From: Candidatus Acidiferrum typicum
GTDB taxonomy: Bacteria > Acidobacteriota > Terriglobia > Acidiferrales > UBA7541
Reading direction: 5' to 3'
Assembly: GCA_002478115.1 (NCBI GenBank)
Contig: DLMH01000009.1
Location: forward strand, 1-58,691
DNA: 58,691 nt
The notes under the pieces were generated by a model. It worked only from the letters and a program-made list of their open reading frames with translations. It was not told the origin of the DNA and did no database searches. This document shows, one piece after another, positions 51,198 through 58,691 of this stretch; the stretch's first letter is position 1, and every line of letters starts with the position of its first letter. Made by a program: the position numbers and the translations under genes.

Positions 51198-52895
51198 TCA
51201 GGGTTTTGCCGGGTCCGGCGCGTCGCCCGGTTTCACATCGGAGGGTGCCACCGCGCTGGCCGCAACGGGCTTCACGGTGTCGGAGCCGAACCTGGTCAGG
51301 TAGGGCATGAACGGAGTCACTTCAAACGGCATTTTCTCGCGTTCTGCCACCGTTCCTACCGGCTTGCTCTTGATCAAGGAAAGCTGGTCGTTCCACGGAT
51401 CGATCTTGACGCGCCCGCCGAGCGGCAAGGCCGCGATCCTCTGCGGATTCTGCTTGGGATCAAGGGGCGCCGTGGATTTCAGGTCGCTGATCTGCGGCAC
51501 GCGATTGCCCAAATGGCCGCTGATCAAATTGGGAATTTCTTTTTGGCGGGCGTCCAGCGCTTGCAGGAAGAGTCCGGCATTGCCCAACTGATTTTTGTAC
51601 GGCGAATTGTTGAGTATCTGGATAGCCTTTTCATTGGCCTGATGCTCTTCATCGTTGGTACGCGCGAAACCAAAGTGGCGGAAGGTGTCCTTGTCTTCCA
51701 CCATCAACTGATCGAAGAAGGCGTACTGGGAATCCATGCGGTGCCCAAGAACCACGTGGCTCAATTCATGCGCCAGGATGGTCGCGAGGCTGGCCTCATC
51801 CGGAAGCACGTCCACCAGACCGCGGCTCAGTATGATCGTGTGTCCCACGGTGAAGGATTCGAGGGTGGAAGTCATCAGGATACGGCAGCGCACTTCGGGC
51901 TCGACGTCAATGTTATTGGTCACTTCCAGGTTGTTGATGACCGTTTCGAGAACCTTGTCGACCTCGCCCTTCGGGGCTATCAGGCCAATGCGCTCCAAAC
52001 GGTCAATGACGTTGTCTTCCGCCTGGTGATCCCAGGAGCGCTGCGCCTGAATCGGCGAAAGGTCGTTCGCGGTCTTGGTATCGTCCTGCATAGGCGTTTC
52101 CACCAGAATCTTGCTCAACTCCTGTTCCTGGCTGGCGCCGCCCAGGTTGTAGCCCCACAAGCGCGTCTGCGCCTTGAAAGCCAGCTTCTTGCTGATGGCA
52201 TAGTGCAGGTCTTTTTCTTCGCTGTACACGAAGGTGGGCAGCCAAAGCCCCGGCTGCACATTGGTCCGCCAACTGTCGAAATGGAAGTACCAACTGGAAT
52301 GGCCGTTGCCGTTGTAGGCGCCATTGAAGCGCACGATGTGGAAATCCTGGTCTTCCACCCAGATGCGGCCCAGGAATCGCCCGCGGTTGTTCTTCCCAAT
52401 CGGCGTCACGTCGAAGACCAGGCAGCGCACCTCGCCAAGAAACTCGCGGCGCACATAATCAAACTTGTAGTTCTGCTTATCGAAGCCGTTGGTATCGATG
52501 AAAATCATCTGCAGGAAGCCGTCCGGGAGGAACTGCATCGCGAAACTGAAGAAGTTTCCGATTGAGCCGAAAACCTTCTTGCCCTTGCTCTGGGTTTCGC
52601 TCAGTGGCACCAGGCTGACACCCTTCGCGAAGTTCGCGCGGCCCAAAAAATATTTGTCCCCGGCCGGCACCTGGCCGAGATCCTTGTCGGCCTTGAGATT
52701 CTGAATATAGGTCTCCACGAGCGGGGAGTAGTTGCGGATCTGGGTATAGAGCCGCTGCTCATTGCTGATCACCCGGTCGATCACCTGGTCCGGCGTGCGC
52801 GGCTGATCGGCCGCTGGAGCCGCCGCGGCGATGGCCGGAACGACTGTGCAAGCGCAAAGCGCCAGCACGAGAATTTCGTTCGACAGCTTTCTCAT
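51198..52895 (-). CDS. Exported M48-family metalloprotease
   Basis: This 565-residue protein has a signal peptide (LVLALCACTVVPAIAAAAPA), a long N-terminal domain of about 300 residues with outer-membrane-lipoprotein-carrier-like features (VRCLVFDVTPIGKNNRGRFLGRIWVEDQDFHIV region), and an M48 peptidase domain with the zinc motif LAHELSHVVLGHRMD. The third ligand is probably the Glu in NDEEHQANEKA. It has no membrane helices after the signal, so it is periplasmic, like BepA-type enzymes. GAGGGAGAG sits before the chosen ATG. It follows the TonB gene by 13 bp. Confidence 0.88.
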   Translation of the reverse strand: MRKLSNEILVLALCACTVVPAIAAAAPAADQPRTPDQVIDRVISNEQRLYTQIRNYSPLVETYIQNLKADKDLGQVPAGDKYFLGRANFAKGVSLVPLSETQSKGKKVFGSIGNFFSFAMQFLPDGFLQMIFIDTNGFDKQNYKFDYVRREFLGEVRCLVFDVTPIGKNNRGRFLGRIWVEDQDFHIVRFNGAYNGNGHSSWYFHFDSWRTNVQPGLWLPTFVYSEEKDLHYAISKKLAFKAQTRLWGYNLGGASQEQELSKILVETPMQDDTKTANDLSPIQAQRSWDHQAEDNVIDRLERIGLIAPKGEVDKVLETVINNLEVTNNIDVEPEVRCRILMTSTLESFTVGHTIILSRGLVDVLPDEASLATILAHELSHVVLGHRMDSQYAFFDQLMVEDKDTFRHFGFARTNDEEHQANEKAIQILNNSPYKNQLGNAGLFLQALDARQKEIPNLISGHLGNRVPQISDLKSTAPLDPKQNPQRIAALPLGGRVKIDPWNDQLSLIKSKPVGTVAEREKMPFEVTPFMPYLTRFGSDTVKPVAASAVAPSDVKPGDAPDPAKP

Positions 52896-52908
52896 GATCA
52901 TCTCTCCC

Positions 52909-54099
52909 TCAGTAGGCCAGCCGGAACTCAATGCGAACCCGGGCCGGAAAATCCACCGGCTGGCTTTCGCGCTTCGCCGGCTTGAATTTGATTTGTTGTG
53001 CCGCTCGCACCGCCGTCTCATCGAGGCCGTGCCCCAGGCCGCTGACTACTCGATTGATTTCAATACTGCCGTTCGCCAGGAATACCAGGTCGATGACGAC
53101 ATCGCCTTCCACTCTCAGACTACGCCCCTCCGCCGTGTATTCGGGCCGAGGCTTGTCCAATATGTCAGGAGTGGTATCCGCCGGACCGCCCGCCGCAACC
53201 TTCTTCTTCGGCGCTTCCGCGGTTGCCGCAGCGGCATCGCTGAAGCCTCCGGCAACTACCGTGCCCTTCTTTGGCGCGGCACTCGCCGGTGGAATGGCTA
53301 TCCCGTTTCCAAATCCCGTGCTCGCCACCGTGCCGCGAATTCCTTCTTTTCCTCCGGTGCCATTCCCGTAGCCTTCGCCATTCGGGAGCGCCGGAGAACC
53401 CAGACGGTTCACGTTCGCCCCGTGATTCGGGTCACCCTTTCCGGGTAAGCCGTTGGGATCGCCAAATCCGCCGGTCTGCACTTTGTTGACAGGCGCAACC
53501 ACCGTCGCCACTGCGGCGCTGCCCGAATTCAGGTTGCCGACCTTCACATCGTCCTTCGGGCGCTTCGGTCCGTTTTCCTTGACGTCAATCTTGGCGGCCT
53601 CAAACGTCGGCTTCACGTCCGGGGCTTTGACGTCGCTCTTTTCCACTTTGGGTACCACCGGCTTGGGCTTCGCCAGGTTCGCGAAGATGTGCGGCTGTGC
53701 CGGATTCAGCTTGACCGGCTCAACAGGAGTAGGCTTGACCTCCGCCTTTGGCACCACGGCCTTCGGCTTGGGTGGCGGCGGGGGCTCCGGGGCAACTGGA
53801 ATTTCGGTTAGCGGCTGAGCAATCTCCACACTGACGAATTTCAGCCCGGTTTTCATCTGTTCCGGATACATCAGGGGCACCAGGAGCAGGAAGATCAAAA
53901 AGGAAAGTTGCACGACCGCGCTCAGACCAAGCCGGCCCCACTGGGGTTCGGCATCGGGAAGCAGGGCAAGGCGTGCGGGCACCTGCCTGTTGCCCATGTG
54001 CTGTTTCCAGGCTTCCGAAGCCGCAGTACGGCCGCGGTTCGGGTTAAACCCTACCCCTAACGAGGTTCTCCGTGGTGGATCAGCAATCATCGTGGTCAT
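52909..54099 (-). CDS. TonB family energy-transducer protein
   Basis: This 396-residue protein has a cytoplasmic N-terminus of about 55 residues, one membrane helix (GLSAVVQLSFLIFLLLVPLMY), a long Pro/Lys/Val-rich spacer (PEPPPPPKPKAVVPKAEVKP and repeats), a Gly/Asn-rich stretch, and a C-terminal TonB domain: DKPRPEYTAEGRSLRVEGDVVIDLVF, NRVVSGLGHGLDETAVRAAQQIKFKPAK. It could energise an outer-membrane receptor, although ExbB/ExbD and a receptor are not adjacent. The long N-terminus before the helix is longer than in E. coli TonB. It is operonic with the M48 protease. Confidence 0.9.
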   Translation of the reverse strand: MTTMIADPPRRTSLGVGFNPNRGRTAASEAWKQHMGNRQVPARLALLPDAEPQWGRLGLSAVVQLSFLIFLLLVPLMYPEQMKTGLKFVSVEIAQPLTEIPVAPEPPPPPKPKAVVPKAEVKPTPVEPVKLNPAQPHIFANLAKPKPVVPKVEKSDVKAPDVKPTFEAAKIDVKENGPKRPKDDVKVGNLNSGSAAVATVVAPVNKVQTGGFGDPNGLPGKGDPNHGANVNRLGSPALPNGEGYGNGTGGKEGIRGTVASTGFGNGIAIPPASAAPKKGTVVAGGFSDAAAATAEAPKKKVAAGGPADTTPDILDKPRPEYTAEGRSLRVEGDVVIDLVFLANGSIEINRVVSGLGHGLDETAVRAAQQIKFKPAKRESQPVDFPARVRIEFRLAY

Positions 54100-54444
54100 C
54101 CGCTGGCCGCCTCGCGCGTATGTTTATCCCGACACCTCTGTTCAAAAGGAACCGAGGTGAACCAAATCGGGACGTGTGTTGTACCGGTACGAGAGTACTT
54201 TGGCGGCCTGAGTCGTCCGAATAGGACTTTCGTACTATCGTCGCGTATTCGCTAATGCCTTCGCGAGTGCGCTTTCCACACGCCTTCTTTGCCGGGTCAA
54301 ACCCGCCGAGGCGAAATTCGTTGCGGGCGGGGGCGCAACACCCCATAGGATACCGCATCCAGAGACACAGGCTATCGCTGTTTTCTGCACCGGTTGCTCC
54401 CAAGGGGGTAACCCTTTTGATGCACCCAACAGGCTGGCCGTTGG
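54100..54444. other. Divergent intergenic region
   Basis: About 350 bp between the TonB gene (leftward) and the sigma factor gene (rightward). No gene is recognisable; short frames lack homology and ribosome-binding sites. A short palindrome, ACCGGT, lies near 54184 within GTACCGGTACGAGAG. Confidence 0.5.
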
Positions 54445-54472
54445 TTGTCACCTGGGCATCCTAGGGTATAGA
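54445..54472 (+). promoter_or_regulatory. Predicted sigma70 promoter of the sigma factor gene
   Basis: TTGTCA at 54445-54450 and TATAGA at 54467-54472 are separated by 16 bp. The inferred start near 54479 would leave a leader of about 26 nt before the GTG at 54505. Confidence 0.6.
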
Positions 54473-54504
54473 AATAGGGTGGTTAGGTGCAATGCAGGAG
54501 TTCT

Positions 54505-55470
54505 GTGCCCCATCGTCCCCATGACCGCCCGGCCCCAGAACACCGCGATCCGTCGCAACTCCTTGGGGTCCCCGAAGCGATCCTGGATTCCTTGTACCTC
54601 GAATCGAGTGCCGAGCAGTGGGGCCTCGCCCTGGCACAATTCGCAGCGGCCCTCGAGCGCAGCCTGCGCAAACGCTTCGCGGATGTTTCTCCTGCCCGAG
54701 ATCACCTGGTCGAGTATCTGCAGACCCTCTACCTTCAGGACCTGGCCCTCGCCGCGGCCTGCCTCGAAGGTTCCGAATCGGCATGGGAATATTTTGTGCG
54801 CGAGTATCGTTCGCCACTGCGGGCGGCCGCTGGCGCCATAACGAAAGGCAGCCGCGCGGGTGCCAATGCCCAGGAACTCGCCGATTCGTTGTTCGCAGAA
54901 TTATTCGGTCTGGTGGATGGCAAGCGTGGTGAACGCTCGCTCTTCCGCTATTTTCACAGGCGGAGTTCGCTGAAAACATGGCTGCGCGCCATTTTGGCGC
55001 AGCGCCACGTCGATTGCCTTCGCGAGAGCCGCCGCTGGGAATCCTTCGATCAGGGCGACGGCGAGGAGCCCAAACCGCTTCCAGAATGCCATGTAGCCCC
55101 GCCTTCTCTAGACCCGCATCGCGAGCGCTACCTGCAGCGATTTGTAGCCGCCCTGCAGCTTTCCCTGGCCTCACTCGATCGCAGTGATCGCCAGCGTCTG
55201 GAGCTGTACTATGCGCGGCAAAAGACCCTGGCGGAAATCGGACGCCAGATCGGCGAACACGAGTCCAGCGTCTCGCGCAATTTGGATCGCATTCGGCATG
55301 AATTGCGCGCGCGCATCGAGGAACACCTGCATGGCGAACCGGCCCTCAGCGAAGCCGAAATTGCGCTTTGCTTTCAATACGCCGCCGAAGATGCTCCCAT
55401 TGATTTCCGGAATCTGTTTCCGGAGAAGCAGCCCGGCAAACCCGGCCTTGGCAGAAAGGAATCGTCGTGA
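54505..55470 (+). CDS. RNA polymerase sigma-70 family factor, ECF-like
   Basis: This 321-residue protein has a sigma region 2 (CLEGSESAWEYFVREYRSPLRAAAG, with SLKTWLRAILAQRHVDCLRE) and a region 4 helix-turn-helix (LSLASLDRSDRQRLELYYARQKTLAEIGRQIGEHESSVSRNLDRIRHELR as family-level core). It is longer than most ECF factors, with about 80 extra N-terminal residues and a 60-residue tail. The GTG at 54505 is preferred because AGGAG lies four bases upstream. The next gene encodes a zinc-finger anti-sigma-like protein, so the pair probably forms a signalling unit. Confidence 0.85.
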   Translation: MPHRPHDRPAPEHRDPSQLLGVPEAILDSLYLESSAEQWGLALAQFAAALERSLRKRFADVSPARDHLVEYLQTLYLQDLALAAACLEGSESAWEYFVREYRSPLRAAAGAITKGSRAGANAQELADSLFAELFGLVDGKRGERSLFRYFHRRSSLKTWLRAILAQRHVDCLRESRRWESFDQGDGEEPKPLPECHVAPPSLDPHRERYLQRFVAALQLSLASLDRSDRQRLELYYARQKTLAEIGRQIGEHESSVSRNLDRIRHELRARIEEHLHGEPALSEAEIALCFQYAAEDAPIDFRNLFPEKQPGKPGLGRKESS

Positions 55471-55518
55471 GTTCCTGCAAGAAACGGTTCCCGAAACGTT
55501 CAAAGAAGGGAGAGCGCC

Positions 55519-57015
55519 ATGCCGTCTGACGATCGCGATCAGCAATTCGACCGCGCCCTCGCGCGCCACCTGCGAAGCGCCTCTCCGGATGCGGCTTGCC
55601 CGGACGCGGAAATTCTCGCCGCCTATCACGAGCGCTCCCTCTCGCTGCAAGAGATGGCCCAATGGAAAACGCACATGGCCTCCTGCTCGCGTTGCCAGGA
55701 GACGCTGGCGCTGCTGGAACAGACCGAATCCGTTGCCGCGAATGACTGGGAAAAAGGGGAAGTGCCGGCGGCGCTGCAGGCCAGCAGATCCTTGTCAGCG
55801 GGGAAAGACATCGCGGAAGAAAAACCCACCGCGGAGATGCGTGCAGCCAGCGCTGCGCCCGCTCCTGTCGAAATTCGCAGCGCATCCAAGGGTGCCGCGC
55901 GAACGCGCCGCCGCGTGCCTTGGGGCATTGTCGTTCCCTCCGGTGTGTTGGCGGCGGGCCTGCTGGTCTGGGTAGTTGTGCATGAAGGAGCAAGATTCTC
56001 GATGCAGGAGAAGGCCAGGGTTCAGGTTGCCGAAAACCGCGAAGCCTCGCCGCCGGTATCGTCAACTGCTCCGCAATCCGGGAAAGCTGAGCTGCGCGAC
56101 GAAGGCTCTTACAATCTGCAGCCGGGAAATCGCGCGGATCACAAGCCCTCGGCGGCTCTTACGAGCCCCGCGCTGCCCGCACATGCGCCGCCTATGTCTC
56201 GCCTTGCGGTGCCGCCTCCGGCTGCGAAAGAATTCGGAGCGTCAGAGCAAGACAAACTCGCGCGACTCGAGGCGGGCAAGTCCGCCGGTTCCCTCGGTGC
56301 CGAGACTGCTTCAAGGTCTGTCACCGGCAAACGGGCAGTGGCCGCCGCTCCAGCCGCGCCTAGGGCCGCGGCCGGCGGCGCTGGGGGACCGCTGGTGGCG
56401 AATCAGATGCAGAATCAAATGCAGAATCAAAACGTGACGCAAAACGCGAATCAGGCCCCGAATCCGGCTACGAATCAAGTCACTGATCAGGCCACGAACC
56501 AGCCTGCCGCCGAGGAGAAAAAAGAGGTACAACAAGCGCAAAAACAAAAGAGCGAAGCTCCCCCTGTCTACTCGACAACGGAGAGTGTCGCAGTCAGTGC
56601 AGCAGCCGAGCCCGTTAACGGCCGTAACTTTTCTATGTTGCAGGTGCTGGATCGCAATCTCATCGTTTCGCCGAACAAAAAGCAAACCTGGCGCGTCGGC
56701 CACGCGGGGAAAATCGAGCGTTCCACCGATGCGGGCAAAAGCTGGAAATCGCAAGAGAGCGGCGTGGCCGCCGATCTCCTCGCGGGGTCCGCGCCTTCGG
56801 ATAAGGTCTGCTGGATCGCCGGCAAAGCTGGCACTCTGCTTCTGACCACGGACGGCGGGAAGCACTGGAAGCAAGTTGCTTCGCCAATCTCTGACGATCT
56901 GGGCGGCGTCCATGCCCTGGACGCGCAACACGCTTCCGTCTGGGACGTCCCCAACAGCAAAAGCTTTGAAACCAGCGATGGCGGGCTCACCTGGAAGCAG
57001 ATTGCTAACCAGTAG
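55519..57015 (+). CDS. Membrane anti-sigma-like protein with YCF48/BNR C-terminal domain
   Basis: This 498-residue protein begins with a cytoplasmic zinc-finger-like anti-sigma domain (CPDAEILAAYHERSLS, HMASCSRCQETLALL, the H-x3-C-x2-C pattern), then one membrane helix (WGIVVPSGVLAAGLLVWVVV), a periplasmic Ala/Pro/Gln-rich part, an Asn/Gln repeat (residues about 295-330) and a C-terminal BNR/YCF48-type domain (WRVGHAGKIERSTDAGKSWK, CWIAGKAGTLLLTTDGGKHW, and SFETSDGGLTWKQ). The topology suggests that the outer domain senses a signal and the inner domain holds the sigma factor. It follows the sigma gene by 48 bp. Confidence 0.82.
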   Translation: MPSDDRDQQFDRALARHLRSASPDAACPDAEILAAYHERSLSLQEMAQWKTHMASCSRCQETLALLEQTESVAANDWEKGEVPAALQASRSLSAGKDIAEEKPTAEMRAASAAPAPVEIRSASKGAARTRRRVPWGIVVPSGVLAAGLLVWVVVHEGARFSMQEKARVQVAENREASPPVSSTAPQSGKAELRDEGSYNLQPGNRADHKPSAALTSPALPAHAPPMSRLAVPPPAAKEFGASEQDKLARLEAGKSAGSLGAETASRSVTGKRAVAAAPAAPRAAAGGAGGPLVANQMQNQMQNQNVTQNANQAPNPATNQVTDQATNQPAAEEKKEVQQAQKQKSEAPPVYSTTESVAVSAAAEPVNGRNFSMLQVLDRNLIVSPNKKQTWRVGHAGKIERSTDAGKSWKSQESGVAADLLAGSAPSDKVCWIAGKAGTLLLTTDGGKHWKQVASPISDDLGGVHALDAQHASVWDVPNSKSFETSDGGLTWKQIANQ

Positions 57016-57083
57016 AGCCCCATGCAAGAAATTCCTGTGGCACCGTTCTATTAGAGAAGGAAAATTCAAATCGAGGTGAATTC

Positions 57084-58604
57084 ATGAAGACTCTGCGAAA
57101 TTCCAAGGGGAGCTCTTCCCGCTGGGTGTCCATCGGCGCCGCCATCGCTCTCGCGGGCGCGATCGCTTTTGTTCCCGCTTACTACGCCGGGAAAAAGGCC
57201 GATCCGCAGGAAAAGGAATCGAGCCACGCCGCCACGGCCGATCAGACCACCACGCTGAACGACCAGACCGATCTCGCCATCACTGTTTACAACTCCAACA
57301 TCGCCCTGGTCCGCGATGTGCGCCAGTTGCAATTGCCTTCCGGCGGCTTCCGCCTGAAATTCATGGATATCGCCGCGACCGTGAATCCCGCCACGGTGCA
57401 TTTCCGGTCTCTCACCGATCCGGAAAAGCTCGGCGTCATCGAGCAGAATTACGAATACGATTTGCTGGAGCCCGCCAAGCTGCTGAATAAATACGTCGGC
57501 AAGGAAGTGACCCTGGTGCGCACGTACATGGACAACAACACCACCAAGCACGAAGAGATCAAGGCCATACTGCTCGCCAACAACAGCGGCCCGGTCTGGC
57601 GTATCGGCAACGAGATAGTTACTGGCCTCTCGAGCGACGGCTACCGCTTTCCGGAAGTGCCGGCCAATCTCTATGACCGGCCCACGCTCTTGATGTCGCT
57701 GGAAAACACCGGCGCGCGCAAGCAGAGCATTGAGACTTCCTACCTGGCCAACAATTTGTCCTGGAATGCCGATTATGTGCTCACCGTTACCCGCGACGAC
57801 AAAGCCGCCGATCTCGACGGCTGGGTCACCCTCGTCAACAATTCCGGCACGGCATTTCACAATGCCAAGCTTCAGCTCGTCGCCGGAGATTTGAACCGCC
57901 TCCCGGCGCCTATCAACGGTCGCAACATGGAGATGATGGCATTGGGAGGGGCAGATAAAAAGCAAGCGCAATTCCAGCAGGAGAGCTTCAGCGAATACCA
58001 CCTGTATTCGCTGGGCCGGCGTACTTCTGTCGAGGACAAGGAGACCAAACAGATCAGCCTGCTGCAGGGCAGCGGCGTTCCGGTGGAAAAACTCTTCGTC
58101 GTCAATGGTCAGAACTTCTACTATCACAACGCCCAGAATCCGGGCGCGCCCCTTAAGGATCCCGTCATGGTCTTCTACAAATTCAAGAATGAAGAGAAGG
58201 CCGGGCTGGGCATCCCGCTACCCGCGGGCAACCTGCGCGTCTATCAGAAAGATTCCAAGGGCGGGGTGCTTTTCATCGGAGAAGATCGCATCGGCCACAC
58301 ACCCAAGGATGAATTCATCAACGTGAAAATCGGCAACGCGTTCGATGTGGTGTGCGAACGCAAGCAGACCGACTACAAGAGCATTGCCACTCACGTCTGG
58401 GAAATGGAGTTTGAAATCACCCTGCGCAATCACAAGGACACGCCGGTGACCGTCCAGGTCAACGAACCGATCGGCGGCGACTGGGAAATGCTCACCTCTT
58501 CCCACAAATACACGAAAACTTCCGCCTGGGCGGCGCAATTCGACGTCCCGGTGAAGGCCAACGGCGAATCGGTACTGACGTATCGCATCCGCGCCAAGTG
58601 GTAA
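57084..58604 (+). CDS. DUF4139-type exported protein
   Basis: This 506-residue protein has an N-terminal anchor or signal (WVSIGAAIALAGAIAFVPAYYAG) and a large extracytoplasmic part with DUF4139 features: LAITVYNSNIALVRDVRQLQLP, FMDIAATVNPATVHFRS, YLANNLSWNADYVLTVTRDD, WVTLVNNSGTAFHNAKLQLVAGDLN, and ITLRNHKDTPVTVQVNEPIGGDWEML. GAGGTGAATTC precedes the ATG. It is 68 bp after the YCF48 protein and probably co-transcribed. Function unknown; family members are surface or periplasmic proteins. Confidence 0.82.
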   Translation: MKTLRNSKGSSSRWVSIGAAIALAGAIAFVPAYYAGKKADPQEKESSHAATADQTTTLNDQTDLAITVYNSNIALVRDVRQLQLPSGGFRLKFMDIAATVNPATVHFRSLTDPEKLGVIEQNYEYDLLEPAKLLNKYVGKEVTLVRTYMDNNTTKHEEIKAILLANNSGPVWRIGNEIVTGLSSDGYRFPEVPANLYDRPTLLMSLENTGARKQSIETSYLANNLSWNADYVLTVTRDDKAADLDGWVTLVNNSGTAFHNAKLQLVAGDLNRLPAPINGRNMEMMALGGADKKQAQFQQESFSEYHLYSLGRRTSVEDKETKQISLLQGSGVPVEKLFVVNGQNFYYHNAQNPGAPLKDPVMVFYKFKNEEKAGLGIPLPAGNLRVYQKDSKGGVLFIGEDRIGHTPKDEFINVKIGNAFDVVCERKQTDYKSIATHVWEMEFEITLRNHKDTPVTVQVNEPIGGDWEMLTSSHKYTKTSAWAAQFDVPVKANGESVLTYRIRAKW

Positions 58605-58635
58605 TTGCCCTAGCATCGCAATCGTGGTGAGTTTT

Positions 58636-58671
58636 GTCATCCCGAGCCCATCCGTTGAGGATGGGCTCGGG
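58636..58671. repeat. GTCATCC repeat with a 13-bp hairpin
   Basis: GTCATCCCGAG is followed by a perfect stem, CCCGAGCCCATCC (58641-58653) with GGATGGGCTCGGG (58659-58671) and loop GTTGA. It lies after the DUF4139 gene, where it may also terminate transcription, and belongs to the same family as the elements at 11111, 24248, 27718 and 44890. It may continue beyond the window. Confidence 0.65.
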
Positions 58672-58691
58672 TACGTTGAACATGAATGATC

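Noticed and set aside
56401..56515. CRISPR-like or minisatellite array
   Set aside because: The repeats are coding Asn/Gln units of irregular length with no spacers.

Overview
The window is a GC-rich chromosomal stretch from a heterotrophic, Gram-negative-type bacterium, most likely a member of the Acidobacteriota (inference). The reasons are the mix of exported M28, M20 and M48 peptidases, TonB-family and DUF4139 proteins, FG-GAP/ASPIC and YVTN propeller proteins, an isolated nuoB, a group 3b-type NiFe hydrogenase, and many intergenic repeats that begin GTCATCC. No rRNA, tRNA or CRISPR array was seen.

Layout. 1-8.5 kb: DoxX, an orphan NuoB with a Rieske protein, an EVE-domain protein, an exported esterase, Fpg/MutM, a tandem-duplicated M28 peptidase, D-aminoacyl-tRNA deacylase and a GNAT enzyme. 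8.6-15.3 kb: a membrane-Trm112-methyltransferase fusion, a MarR regulator with a palindromic operator, a LemA/DUF2207 pair and ComM. 15.4-24.1 kb: a small TonB-C-like protein, an RsbW/STAS pair, a giant double acyl-CoA dehydratase activase overlapping an HgdB-like partner, QueG and a Tat-exported Fe/Mn superoxide dismutase.

24.1-27.9 kb is an accessory island. It holds structured repeats, a near-consensus orphan promoter, a DNA methyltransferase and a PaeR7I/XhoI-type endonuclease that each carry one frameshift, and a REP-associated transposase remnant beside its REP palindrome. 27.9-39.3 kb is leftward: an SDR dehydrogenase, then a tightly packed eight-gene run of four exported propeller or c-haem proteins, a RidA-like protein, DAHP synthase and two periplasmic solute-binding proteins without a permease. 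This run is the best candidate for an undescribed system.

39.7-44.8 kb is a complete group 3b-type hydrogenase operon: an Fe-S beta subunit, a stand-alone cyclic-nucleotide-binding protein, a flavin gamma subunit, small and large subunits and a maturation protease. Two CRP-like palindromes 22 bp apart lie between it and the propeller operon. 45-51 kb: a sirtuin, greA behind a promoter-proximal attenuator, a methyltransferase, an SDR, a Dabb protein and an M20 peptidase, closed by a bidirectional terminator. 51.2-58.6 kb: an M48 peptidase and a TonB protein run leftward. Divergent from them are a sigma factor, an anti-sigma-like YCF48 protein and a DUF4139 protein.

Functional calls rest on motifs read by eye. 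Starts were often moved inward from the longest frame to a codon with a ribosome-binding site.
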